A stretch of DNA of 64,000 nt from Lepidurus packardi (lineage: Eukaryota > Arthropoda > Branchiopoda > Notostraca > Triopsidae). The stretch lies in contig JAKZAN010000065.1 of the NCBI GenBank assembly GCA_023053545.1, positions 62,001 through 126,000 of the forward strand, written 5' to 3'. A program made the translations under genes and the position numbers. Of the stretch, positions 31,081 through 43,700 are shown one piece after another (position 1 is the stretch's first letter; each line of letters opens with the position of its first letter). Below the pieces are notes generated by a model. It saw only the letters and a program-made list of their open reading frames with translations, was not told the DNA's origin and searched no databases.

Positions 31081-34000
31081 GGACTTAATTAATTCCTTAC
31101 GGACTGAATTAATTCCTTACGGACTGAATTAATTCTTTAGGATTGATTGAATTCCATTCTTACTAAATTAATTCCTTACGGACTGAATTAATTCCTTACG
31201 GATTTAATTAATTCCTTACGGACTTAATTAATTCCTTACGGACTGCACAAATTCCTTACGGACTTAATTAATTCCTTACGGACTGAATTAATTCTTTAGG
31301 ATTGATTGAATTCCATTCTTACTGAATTAATTCCTTACGGACTGAATTAATTCCTTACGGATTTAATTAATTCCTTACGGACTTAATTAATTCCTTACGG
31401 ACTTAATTAATTCCTTACGGACTTGATAAATTCCTTACGGACTTAATTAATTCCTTACGGACTGAATTAATTCTTTAGGATTGATTGAATTCCTTTCTTA
31501 CTGAATTAATTCCTTATGGACTGAATTAATTCCTTACGGATTTAATTAATTCCTTACGGACTTAATTAATTCGTTGCGGACTGAATTAATTCCTTACGGA
31601 CTGAATTAATTCCTTACGGACTGAATTAATTCTTTAGGATTGATTGAATTCCTTTCTTACTGAATTAATTCCTTACGGACTGAATTAATTCCTTACGGAT
31701 TTAATTAATTCCTTACGGAATTAATTAATTCCTTACGGACTTAATTAATTCCTTACGGACTTGATAAATTCCTTACGGACTTGATAAATTCCTTACGGAC
31801 TTAATTAATTCCTTACGGACTGAATTAATTCTTTAGGATTGATTGAATTCCTTTCTTACTGAATTAATTCCTTATGGACTGAATTAATTCCTTACGGATT
31901 TAATTAATTCTTACGGACTTAATTAATTCGTTGCGGACTGAATTAATTCCTTACGGACTGAATTAATTCCTTACGGACTGAATTAATTCTTTACGGACTG
32001 AATTAATTCATTACGGACTGAATTAATTTCTTACGGACTTAATTAATTCCTTACGGACTGAACAAATTCCTTACGGACTTAATTTTTTTTCCTTTACGGA
32101 CTGAATTAATTCATTACGGACTGAATTAATTATTTACGGACTTAATTAATTCCTTACGGACTAAACATATTCTTTACGGACTTAATTAACTCCTTACGGA
32201 CTTAATTAATTCTTTACGGACTTAATTAATTCCTTACGGACTTAATTAATTCCTTACGGACGGCACAAATTCCTAACGGACTTAATAAATTCCTTACGGA
32301 CTTAATTAATTCCTTACGGACTGAATTAATTCTTTAGGATTGATTGAATTCCTTTCTTACTGAATTAATTCCTTATGGAATGAATTAATTACTTACGGAT
32401 TTAATTAATTCCTTACGGACTTAATTAATTCCATACGGACTTAATTAATTTGTTGCGGACTGAATTAATTCCTTACGGACTGAATTAATTCCTTACGGAC
32501 TGAATTAATTCTTTACGGGCTGAAGTAATTCATTACGGACTTAATTAATTCCTTACGGACTGAATTAATTCTTTAGGATTGATTGAATTCCTTTTTTACT
32601 GAATTAATTCCTTACGGACTGAATTAATTCCTTACGGATTTAATTAATTCCTTACGGACTTAATTAATTCCTTACGGACTTAATTAATTCCTTACGGACT
32701 TGATAAATTCCTTACGGACTTAATTAATTCCTTACGGTCTGAATTAATTCTTTAGGATTGATTGAATTCCTTTCTTACTGAATTAATTCCTTATGGACTG
32801 AATTAATTCCTTACGGATTTAATTAATTCCTTACGGACTTAATTAATTCCTTACGGACTGAACAAATTCCTTACGGACTTAATAAATTCCTTACGGACTG
32901 AATTAATTCCTTACGGACTGAATTAATTAATTACGGACTGAATTAATCCTTTACGGACTGAATTAATTCCTTGGGGACTGAATTAATTCCTTACGGACTT
33001 AATTAATTCATTACGGACTTAATTATTTCCTTACGGACTGAACAAATTCCTTACGGACTTAATTAATTCCTTACGGACTGAATTAATTCCTTACGGACTG
33101 AATTAATTCTTTACGGACTGAATTAATTCATTACGGACTGAATTAATTCCTTACGGACTTAATTAATTCCTTACGGACTGAACTTATTCCTTACGGACTT
33201 AATTAACTCCTTACGGACTTAATTAATTCTTTACGGACTGAATTAATTCCTTACGGACTGAATTAATTTTTTACGGACTTAATTAATTCCTTACGGACTG
33301 AACAAATTCCTTACGGACTTAATAAATTCCTTACGGACTTAATTAATTCCTTACTGACTGAATTGATTCTTTAGGATTGATTGAATTCCTTTCTTACTGA
33401 ATTAATTCCTTACGGACTGAATTAATTCCTTACGGACTTAATTGGACTGAATTAATTCTTTAGGATTGATTGAATTCCTTTCTTACTGAATTAATTCCTT
33501 ATGGACTGAATTAATTCCTTACGGATTTAATTAATTCCTTACGGACTTAATTAATTCGTTGCGGACTGAATTAATTCCTTACGGACTGAATTAATTCCTT
33601 ACGGACTGAATTAATTCTTTCGGACTGAATTAATTCATTACGGACTGAATTAATTTCTTACGGACTTAATTAATTCCTTACGGACTGAACAAATTCCTTA
33701 CGGACTTCATTTTTTTTCCTTTACGGACTGAATTAATTCATTACGGACTGAATTAATTCCTTACGGACTTAATTAATTCCTTACGGACTGAACAAATTCC
33801 TTACGGACTTAATTAATTCCTTACGGACTTAATTAATTCATTACGGACTGAAATAATTCCTTACGGACTGAATTAATTCCTTACGGACTTAATTAATACT
33901 TTACGGACTGAATTAATTCCTTACGGACTGAATTAATTCCTTACGGACTGAATTAATTCTTTCGGACTGAATTAATTCATTACGGACTGAATTAATTTCT

Positions 34001-34302
34001 TACGGACTTAATTAATTCCTTACGGACTGAACAAATTCCTTACGGACTTAATTTTTTTTCCTTTACGGACTGAATTAATTCATTACGGACTGAATTAATT
34101 CCTTACGGACTTAATTAATTCTTTACGGACTGAAATAATTCCTTACGGACTGAATTAATTCCTTACGGACTTAATTAATACTTTACGGACTGAATTAATT
34201 CCTTCCGGACTGAATTAATTCCTTACGGACTTAATTAATTCCTTACGGACTTAATTAATTCCTTACGGACTTAATTAATTCCTTACGGACTGAACAAATT
34301 CC

Positions 34303-35823
34303 TTACGGACTTAATAAAAGCATTCTCAATGCTTGCCTCCAATTTTTTGGTAGTTTCGTTAAAATGTTATAATGTACCATGTCTTTGCCTTGGCTAGTTT
34401 TCGGTGTTTTTCTTAAAATCTCCTCTATTTCCCATTCTTTAAAAGGTGTATCAAACTCAGTCGTGCTGTTTATATCGCCTATCATGTTATCTATTTCAAA
34501 CTGCATGTGGAATATCTCCGCTTCATTTGCCTCAGTTTCCGGCTCCTCACTTTGTATCTTGGCGAAATGCTCCACCAGCATTCCTGCTTTCTCTTCGTTT
34601 TGTTGTGTACACTTTCCCCCTGAGTTGAGTTTTACCCTATCTATATTTTCCATTGGTACTCCTTCCATTCTTCTTATTAGCTCCCACATTTGTTTTGTTG
34701 TTGTTTGCTTTCCTAGGCCCTCCACCTTCGACTTCCAGTGGGTTCTTTTCGTTTCCTGTGTGACTCTCTTGCCAATTGCTTTGTATTTTTTGTATTCTGT
34801 CAGGGTTTCAGCGTTGGGGTTTCGTTTTAATATTCTATACTTCGCTCGCATGATGCTTATTGCTTCGCTGCAATTTTCATCCCACCACGGTTTCCGTATT
34901 CTACGTTGGCTCCCTTTTGTGTTATTTTCCCTGCTTGTCCCCTCTCTCCAGGGTATATGCTTCTTAGTGATTTTTAGGAGTGTATCTATAAAACGCTTGT
35001 ATCGTTCCTCTACCCTTCCCTATCGCACTCCCTTTTCTATGTCTGTTTCCTCCATTTCTCTGCTCCACTCCTCCCAATTCGATTTCTTAAAATTCCATCG
35101 CGGGGTCGTTTCTCTAATAACCAACCCCGTTGCTCCTTCTACTTCGAGTATGATTGGGAAATGGTCGCTTTGTAGCATTGCCCCTATATTGACTCGCGTC
35201 TTGTCGTGCATGTTTGCTGTCGTAAACACTAGGTCAATGGTGGTGAGCGCCCCTCTATCAGTTGTGTGTGTACCAACGCCCTTTGGGGAAGCTAGTACTA
35301 AGTTTCCCCATTCTTCTAAAAACGAGAATAAAATATTCCCTCTGGTATTGTTAAAATCCTTTCCGTTCCATAAATTATGGTGTGAACTAAAATCTCCAAA
35401 CATAAGACATTTCTCATCGTGGCCGATTTGAGACAAATAAAATTCATATTCTTGTTTTGTTATTTTTTTCCCTGTTTGCACTTGTAGGTACATGCCGACT
35501 AGATATATATCCTGTTTTTCCCACTTTGCCTTCACACATCCTACCTCCAGTACTCCGTTTACGAAGGGTTCCATTGGTAGCCAGTCGATTTGCATTCCAC
35601 TTTTCACATAAAATAAAATTCCCCCTCCTCTCTTATGAGGTCTGTCTTTTCTATAGCATTCGTACCCAGCGATTACAGCTTTCCTCCCCTCTTTCAACAA
35701 CGTTTCACATATAAAAATAACATCTGGGGTCTGTTGCATCTCACTAATGTATGCACATAAGCTGCTAAGATGCTGCGTGATGCTTCGTGCATTCCACACT
35801 AGGATTTTTATAGAGCTCCCCAT
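34303..35823 (-). pseudogene. LINE ORF2 endonuclease, nonsense-interrupted (copy 3)
   Basis: Equivalent to the 506-codon frame of copies 1 and 2 but split by an amber codon replacing Trp268 (TGG to TAG, bases 35020-35022). The upstream piece of 267 codons still contains the whole APE-like endonuclease domain. However, the catalytic Asn of the GDFN motif is Ser (Asn146Ser, giving GDFSSHH). In APE1-type enzymes the matching Asn (Asn212) is essential, so nicking activity should be lost. Ala248Ser in the linker is also present. Beyond the stop, the linker and the start of the reverse-transcriptase domain remain in frame to the satellite-supplied TAA at 34303. An internal Met at 34851 could only restart a 182-residue piece without a known domain. 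Loss of function is inferred from these three changes plus the missing RT. Confidence 0.9.
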
Positions 35824-37196
35824 TCAAACAATATTGTAATTAGTTCTCCCTCCCTTATTAGCTCTTTTCCCAAACATAAAAACTGCCTACCTTTCTCTTC
35901 CCAGCTACTTTCGTTTAAAATTATTGGGATAATCCTTCTGATTACCTTCTGTATTATTGTCCGAATTACCCCTGGTTTTCCCCTTACCTCGCAGTTGTCA
36001 ATGTCATTGTGACCATTTCCTTGTTCTTTTTGCTTTCCTGGCCTGCTTGTTTCTGCTTGCGGTGGTCTTTTGCTACCATCCTCCGTCGTAACCTTCTTCG
36101 TCCCTGCGGCTATCTCCCTGTACGTGAGTCTCTGTGTGCCTGTGCTTGTTTGCGGTATCTCTTCCGCCGCCGTCTCGACTTCTCGGGTGTCAGGTGTCTT
36201 CTTGGTCTTTGATTGGGATGGTTCTTCTTGAAGTCCTGCTTTTGCTTTTTGACCGCCCTCCATTGCCCTCTTAAAAACGGTGCATTTTGTGTCTGCCGCT
36301 GAATTACTGCCGCGGCAGTTAGCACACGTGGGTGTCATACCCTGTATCTTCCTCATACAACTTTCAATTCTGTGGTCGTCCCCGCAGAAACCACAGCGCT
36401 GCTTGGCCGTACACACTGTACTTACGTGCCCAAACCTCTGGCATCTATAGCACCTAATTGGTTTGGGCTTAAATGGAATCACTGGAACTTTAAAGAACCC
36501 GATATTAACTTGACTAGGCAGTTCATTTCCTTCAAATGTAACGTGGTATGCCCCTGTGGCAAACTTGTCGCTCTCTCGGAAGCTATACAATGTTCTGACT
36601 GAGTATAGACCCATTATATTCTGCTCCATAATCTCCTCTCTGGATGTACCCCATATTTTGACTATCCCGTGCTGCAGCACTAGGGGCTTAGCCATCCGCA
36701 TATGTACCTTTCATTGCCCAATACTCTTGATTGCCAATAATTTTTCCACTATATCCGGTTGGGATGTGAAGAACAAAAGTTCCCCCCCATTGGTCACTTT
36801 TGTCTCCATTGCCGTGATCCCCAGGTTTTTAATAGCCTTTCCTAATGCAAATGGGCTGACCCCCTTAAAGTTTTTTCCCTCCTCTATCAACTTCCCCACG
36901 ACTGGTCTTTTGTCCTTTGTTCCTTCTACATATTCATTGTTCTTATGCGCTTGGCTAATCACTGACACCTCTCGTTCCTCAACTACTAAGCATTCTCCTT
37001 CCGTATTTTCCTCTGTGTCTTTCTCCACAACTTTTGCCACCTTTCCTGACCCTCCCTTTATCTTTTTCTTTGGCCTCACAGTCTTCCAACCTGGATCTTC
37101 ACTGGACTGACCTTCTTCCTGCTCTACTACTAATTTCTCCTTACATCTTTTCCTGATGACAATTAAATCATCCTCGCTGGAATCCTCCATTTCCAT
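35808..37196 (-). pseudogene. LINE ORF1 gag-like protein, nonsense-interrupted (copy 3)
   Basis: Same 462-codon span as the intact ORF1 of copy 2, starting from the ATG at 37196. An opal codon replaces Trp162 (TGG to TGA, bases 36711-36713). The N-terminal product would hold only the acidic/lysine-rich region and the beginning of the pre-knuckle domain. Everything that binds nucleic acid lies after the stop. The downstream frame is open from Met166 (36701) to the end. Its first zinc knuckle keeps all ligands (Cys249, Cys252, His257, Cys262), so this copy has the ancestral form of the motif that is mutated in copy 2. The seven-C run that is shortened in copy 1 is intact here. Overlap with ORF2 is 16 nt as in other copies. 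Confidence 0.9.
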
Positions 37197-37741
37197 TAGC
37201 AACACCTAAGACGTAAACCAGAACAAAAAAACTATCACTGTAACCGTAACGAACAGAACAAACCCGTAACCAATGCCCAAGCGCGTCGCGTCACGTGTCG
37301 TGATGTCAAGCCACGCCCGTCACAGTCCGGATGATAGCGTGCTCGTGCCACACCTTGCCACGTCAACACGCTAGCACTCGAAAACAAATTTCCTTCCCTT
37401 TATACAGTTAAACAATCAGACACACTTTGTTAAACATAAATCACACACCAACGAAAAACCCACACCACAAATATACACTTCCAAAAACACTATAACCGAA
37501 AAAATAACCCACCAGCTGTTTGCAGCTGCCTGGTCACAACTGTCCCAATATTAACACTCTCTCTCTCTAATAAACGACTAACAAAACAACAATTGTAACA
37601 ATAAATCAACTAATACACAACTTCTATATCACCACGAACAAAAACTATGTATCTGCTACTAATTTTAGTGACTTTTTTCCTTGATAACTCGCACTGCATG
37701 TAAGACACGTCTATCCTGGTGTATATTCCGGTCTTCATCTG
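37197..37741 (-). promoter_or_regulatory. LINE 5' UTR with probable internal DPE-type promoter (copy 3)
   Basis: 545-nt leader with AGACGTGT on the minus strand at 37712-37705. Changes shared with copy 4 only are GTTAAACAATCAGACAC (two substitutions, 37407-37423) and CCCACACC where copies 1 and 2 have CCCCCACC (near 37462). The downstream promoter motif, the CACGTG palindrome and the (CT)6 run are unchanged, so the promoter candidate is conserved although both reading frames are dead. Confidence 0.7.
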
Positions 37742-40700
37742 TTACGGGCTGAATTAATTCCTTACGGACTGAATTAAGTCCTTACGGACTTAATTAATTC
37801 TTTACGGACTGAATTAATTCCTAACGGACTGAATTAATTCTTTACGGACTTAATTAATTCATTACGGACTGAATTAATTCTTTACGGACTGAATTAATTC
37901 CTTACGGACTGAATTAATTCCTTACGGACTGAACTAATTCCTTACGGACGGAATTAATTCCTTACGTACTGAATTAATTCCTTACGGACTGAATTAATTC
38001 CTTACGGACTGAATTAATTCCTTACGGACTGAATTAATTCATTACGGACTTAATTAATTCATTTCGGACTGAATTAATTCCTTACGGACTGACTTAATTC
38101 CTTACGGACTGAATTAATTCCTTACGGACTGAATTAATTCTTAATGATTGATTGAATTCCTTACTTACTGAATTAGTTAGTTTCGGATTGAATTAATTCC
38201 TTACGGACTGAATTAATTAATTACGGACTGAATTAATTCCTTACGGACTTAATTAATTCTTTACGGACTGAATTAATTCCTTTCGGACTGAATTAATTCC
38301 TTACGGACTGAACTAATTCCTTACGGACGGAATTAATTCCTTACGGACTGAATTAATTCCTTACGGAATGAATTAATTCATTACGGACTTAATTAAATCC
38401 TTACCGACTTAATTAATTCCTTACGGAATGAAATAATTCCTTACGGAATGAATTAATTCCTTACGGAATGAATTAATTCCTTACGGAATGAATTAATTCC
38501 TTACGGAATGAATTAATTTCTTACGGACTTAATTAATTCCTTACGGCCTGATTTAATTCCTTACAGACTGAATTAATTCCTTACGTCCTGATTTAATTCT
38601 TTACAGACTGAATTAATTCCTTATGGACTGAATTAATTCCTTACGAACTTAATTAATTCCTTACGGACTTAATTAATTCCTTACGGACTTAATTAATTCC
38701 TTGTCGACTGAAATAATTCCTTACGGACTGAATTAATTCCTTACGGACTGAATCAATTCCTTACGGACTGAATTAATTCTTTACGGACTTAATTAATTCA
38801 TTTCGGACTGAATTAATTCCTTACGGACTGAATTAATTCCTTACGGACTGAATTAACTAATTACGGACTGAATTAACTACTTACGGACTGCATTAATTCT
38901 TTACGGACTGAATTATTTCCTTACGGACTTAATTAATTCCTTACGGACTTAATTAATTCCTGACGTACTGAATTAATTCCTTACGGACTGAATTAATTCC
39001 TTACGGACTGAATTAATTCCTTACGGCCTGATTTAATTCCTTGTGGACTGAAATAATTGCTTAAGGACTGAATTAATTCTTTACGGACTGAATTAATTCC
39101 TTACGGACTGAATTAATTCCTTACGGACTGAACTAATTGCTTACGGACGGAATTAATTTCTTACGGACTGAATTAATTCATTACGGACTTAATTAAATCC
39201 TTACCGACTTAATTATTTCCTTACGGAATGAATTAATTCCTTACGGACTGAATTAATTCTTTATGATTGAATGAATTCCTTACTTACTGAATTACTTTGT
39301 TACGGACTGAATTAATTCCTTACGAACTTAATTAATTCCTTACGGACTTAATTAATTCCTTACGGACTTAATTAATTCCTTGTCGACTGAAATAATTCCT
39401 TACGGACTGAATTAATTCCTTACGGACTGAATCAGTTCCTTACGGACTGAATTAATTCTTTACGGACTTAATTAATTCATTTCGGACTGAATTAATTCCT
39501 TACGGACTGAATTAATTCCTTACGGACTGAATTAACTAATTACGGACTGAATTAACTACTTACGGACTGCATTAATTCTTTACGGACTGAATTATTTCCT
39601 TACGGACTTAATTAATTCCTTACGGACTTAATTAATTCCTGACGTACTGAATTAATTCCTTACGGACTGAATTAATTCCTTACGGACTGAATTAATTCCT
39701 TACGGCCTGATTCAATTCCTTACAGACTGAATTAATTCCTTTCGTCCTGATTTAATTCCTTGTGGACTGAAATAATTGCTTAAGGACTGAATTAATTCTT
39801 TACGGACTGAATTAATTCCTTACGGACTGAATTAATTCCTTACGGACTGAACTAATTGCTTACGGACGGAATTAATTTCTTACGGACTGAATTAATTCAT
39901 TACGGACTTAATTAAATCCTTACCGACTTAATTATTTTCTTACGGAATGAATTAATTCCTTACGGACTGAATTAATTCTTTATGATTGAATGAATTCCTT
40001 ACTTACTGTATTACTTTGTTACGGACTGAATTAATTCCTTACGGACTGAATTAATTAATTACGGACTTAATTATTTCCTTACGGACTTAATTATTTCCTT
40101 ACGGAATGAATTAATTCCTTACGGAATGAACAAATTCCTTACGGACTTATTTAATTCCTTACGGACTGAACAAATTCCTTACGGACTTAATTAATTCCTT
40201 ACGGACTGAACAAATTCCTTACGGAATTAATAAATTCCTTACGGAATGAATTAATTCCTTACGGACTGAATTAATTCCTTACGGACTGAATTAATTCTTT
40301 ACGGACTGAATTAATTCATTACGGACTGAATTAATTTCTTACGGACTGAACATATTCCTTACGGACTTAATTAACTCCTTACGGACTTAATTAATTTTTT
40401 AAGGACTGAATTAATTCCTTACAGACTGAATTAATTTTTTACGGACTTAATTAATTCCTTACGGACTGCACAAATTCCATACGGACTTAATAAATTCCTT
40501 ACGGACTTAATTAATTCCTTACGGACTGAATTAATTCTTTAGGATTGATTGAATTCCATTCTTACTGAATTAATTCCTTACGGACTGAATTAATTCCTTA
40601 CGGATTTACTTAATTCCTTACGGACTGAATTAATTCCTTACTGACTGAATTAATTCTTTAGGATTGATTGAATTCCTTTCTTACTGAATTAATTCCTTAC

Positions 40701-43700
40701 GGACTAAATTAGTTCCTTACGGATTTAATTAATTCCTTACGGAATGAATTAATTCCCTACGGACTTAATTAATTCATTTCGGACTGAATTAATTCCCTAC
40801 GGACTTAATTAATTCATTTCGGACTGAATTAATTCCTTACGGACTGAATTAATTCCTTACGGACTGAATTAGTACCTTACGGACTGAATTAATTCTTTAT
40901 GATTGATTGAATTCCTTACTTACTGAATTAGTTAGTTACGGATTGAATTAATTCCTTACGGACTGAATTAATTAATTACGGACTGAATTAACTACTTACG
41001 GACTGTATTAATTCTTTACGGACTGAATTATTTCCTTACGGACTTAATTAATTCCTTACGGACTTAATTAATTCCTGACGTACTGAATTAATTCCTTACG
41101 GACTGAATTAATTCCTTACGGACTGAATTAATTCCTTGTGGACTGAAATAATTGCTTACGGACTGAATTAATTCCTTACGGACTGAACTAATTCCTTACG
41201 GACTTAATTAATTCCTTACGGACTGCACAAATTCCTTACGGACTTAATAAATTCCTGACGGACTTAATTAATTCCTTACGGACTGAATTAATTCTTTAGG
41301 ATTGATTGAATTCCATTCTTACTGAATTAATTCCTTACGGAATGAATTAATTCCTTACGGATTTAATAAATTCCTTACGGACTTAATTAATTCCTTACGG
41401 ACTGAATTAATTCTTTAGGATTGATTGAATTCCATTCTTACTGAATTAATTCCTTACGGAATGAATTAATTCCTTACGGATTTAATAAATTCCTTACGGA
41501 CTTAATTAATTCCTTACGGACTGAATTAATTCTTTAGGATTGATTGAATTCCATTCTTACTGAATTAATTCCTTACGGAATGAATTAATTCCTTACGGAC
41601 TTAATTAATTCCTTATGGACTGAATTAATTCCTTACGGATTTAATTAATTCCTTACGGACTTAATTAATTCGTTGCGGACTGAATTAATTCCTTACGGAC
41701 TGAATTAATTCATTACGGACTGAATTATTTCTTTACGGGCTGAAGTAATTCATTACGTACTTAATTAATTCCTTACGGACTGAATTAATTCTTTAGGATT
41801 GATTGAATTCCTTTCTTACTAAATTAATTCCTTACGGACTGAATTAATTCCTTACGGACTGAATTAATTAATTACGGACTTAATTATTTCCTTACGGACT
41901 TAATTATTTCCTTACGGAATGAATTAATTCCTTACGGAATGAACAAATTCCTTACGGACTTATTTAATTCCTTACGGACTGAACAAATTCCTTACGGACT
42001 TAATTAATTCCTTACGGACTGAACAAATTCCTTACGGAATTAATAAATTCCTTACGGAATGAATTAATTCCTTACGGACTGAATTAATTCCTTACGGACT
42101 GAATTAATTCTTTACGGACTGAATTAATTCATTACGGACTGAATTAATTTCTTACGGACTTAATTAATTCCTTACGGACTGAACATATTCCTTACGGACT
42201 TAATTAACTCCTTACGGACTTAATTAATTTTTTAAGGACTGAATTAATTCCTTACAGACTGAATTAATTTTTTACGGACTTAATTAATTCCTTACGGACT
42301 GCACAAATTCCATACGGACTTAATAAATTCCTTACGGACTTAATTAATTCCTTACGGACTGAATTAATTCTTTAGGATTGATTGAATTCCATTCTTACTG
42401 AATTAATTCCTTACGGACTGAATTAATTCCTTACGGATTTACTTAATTCCTTACGGACTGAATTAATTCCTTACTGACTGAATTAATTCTTTAGGATTGA
42501 TTGAATTCCTTTCTTACTGAATTAATTCCTTACGGACTAAATTAGTTCCTTACGGATTTAATTAATTCCTTACGGAATGAATTAATTCCCTACGGACTTA
42601 ATTAATTCATTTCGGACTGAATTAATTCCCTACGGACTTAATTAATTCATTTCGGACTGAATTAATTCCTTACGGACTGAATTAATTCTTTAGGATTGAT
42701 TGAATTCCATTCTTACTGAATTAATTCCTTACGGAATGAATTAATTCCTTACGGAATTAATTAATTCCTTATGGACTGAATTAATTCCTTACGGATTTAA
42801 TTAATTCCTTACGGACTTAATTAATTCGTTGCGGACTGAATTAATTCCTTACGGACTGAATTAATTCATTACGGACTGAATTATTTCTTTACGGGCTGAA
42901 GTAATTCATTACGTACTTAATTAATTCCTTACGGACTGAATTAATTCTTTAGGATTGATTGAATTCCTTTCTTACTGAATTAATTCCTTACGGACTGAAT
43001 TAATTCCTTACGGACTGAATAAATTAATTACGGACTGAATTAACTACTTACGGACTGAACTAATCCATTACGGACTGAATAAATTCCTTGGGGACTGAAT
43101 TAATTCCTTACGGACTTAATTAATTCATTACGGACTTAATTATTTCCTTACGGAATGAATTAATTCCTTACGGACTGAACAAATTCCTTACGGACTGAAT
43201 TAATTCCTATTGGACTGAATTAATTCTTCACGGACTGAATTAATTCCTTACGGACTGAACATATTCCTTACGGACTTAATTAACTCCTTACGGACTTAAT
43301 TAATTCTTTACGGACTGAATTAATTCCTTACGGATTGAATTAATTTTTTACGGACTTAATTAATTCCTTACGGACTTAATTAATTCCTTACGGACTGCAC
43401 AAATTCCTTACGGACTTAATAAATTCCTTACGGACTGAATTAATTCTTTAGGATTGATTGAATTCCATTCTTACTGAATTAATTCCTTACGGACTGAATT
43501 AATTCCTTACGGATTTAATTAATTCCTTACGGACTTAATTAATTCCTTACGGACTTAATTAATTCCTTACGGACTTGATAAATTCATTACGGACTGAATT
43601 AATTCTTTACGGGCTGAAGTAATTCTTTACGGACTTAATTAATTCCTTACGGACTGAATTAATTCTTTAGGATTGATTGAATTCCTTTCTTACTGAATTA

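Larger units (their letters stand above)
17436..34318 (+). repeat. 20-bp tandem satellite, block 3 (longest)
   Basis: 16.9 kb of satellite without LINE sequence, in the same orientation as the other blocks except for two short inverted tracts. It begins with GGGCTGAATTAATTCC, then the GAATTAAGTCC monomer found after copies 2, 3 and 4. The block contains an exact 1855-bp higher-order repeat (19.5-24.8 kb), a 958-bp tandem duplication (27.7-29.7 kb), a duplicated block of about 2 kb (about 26.0 and 29.1 kb), two 87-bp-arm inverted repeats, and an irregular fusion monomer near 33438. No gene or RNA gene is seen. Confidence 0.98.
34319..37741 (-). mobile_element. LINE fragment copy 3 (ORF1 and ORF2 both interrupted)
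   Basis: 3423-bp copy with the standard junctions. Its nearest relative is copy 4, from which I see only three substitutions in the whole element. Shared with copy 4 and absent from copies 1 and 2: nonsense codons in ORF1 and ORF2, Asn146Ser and Ala248Ser in ORF2, a synonymous change near 36836, and leader changes near 37411, 37422 and 37463. The spacing to copy 4 is 16316 bp. The large satellite-plus-LINE unit containing the parent of copies 3 and 4 was evidently duplicated recently. Confidence 0.93.

Noticed and set aside
34303-35823. Alternative genetic code or stop readthrough explaining TGA and TAG in copies 3 and 4
   Set aside because: Copies 1 and 2 have TGG (Trp) at both sites. Two independent Trp-to-stop changes in non-functional copies are simply mutations.
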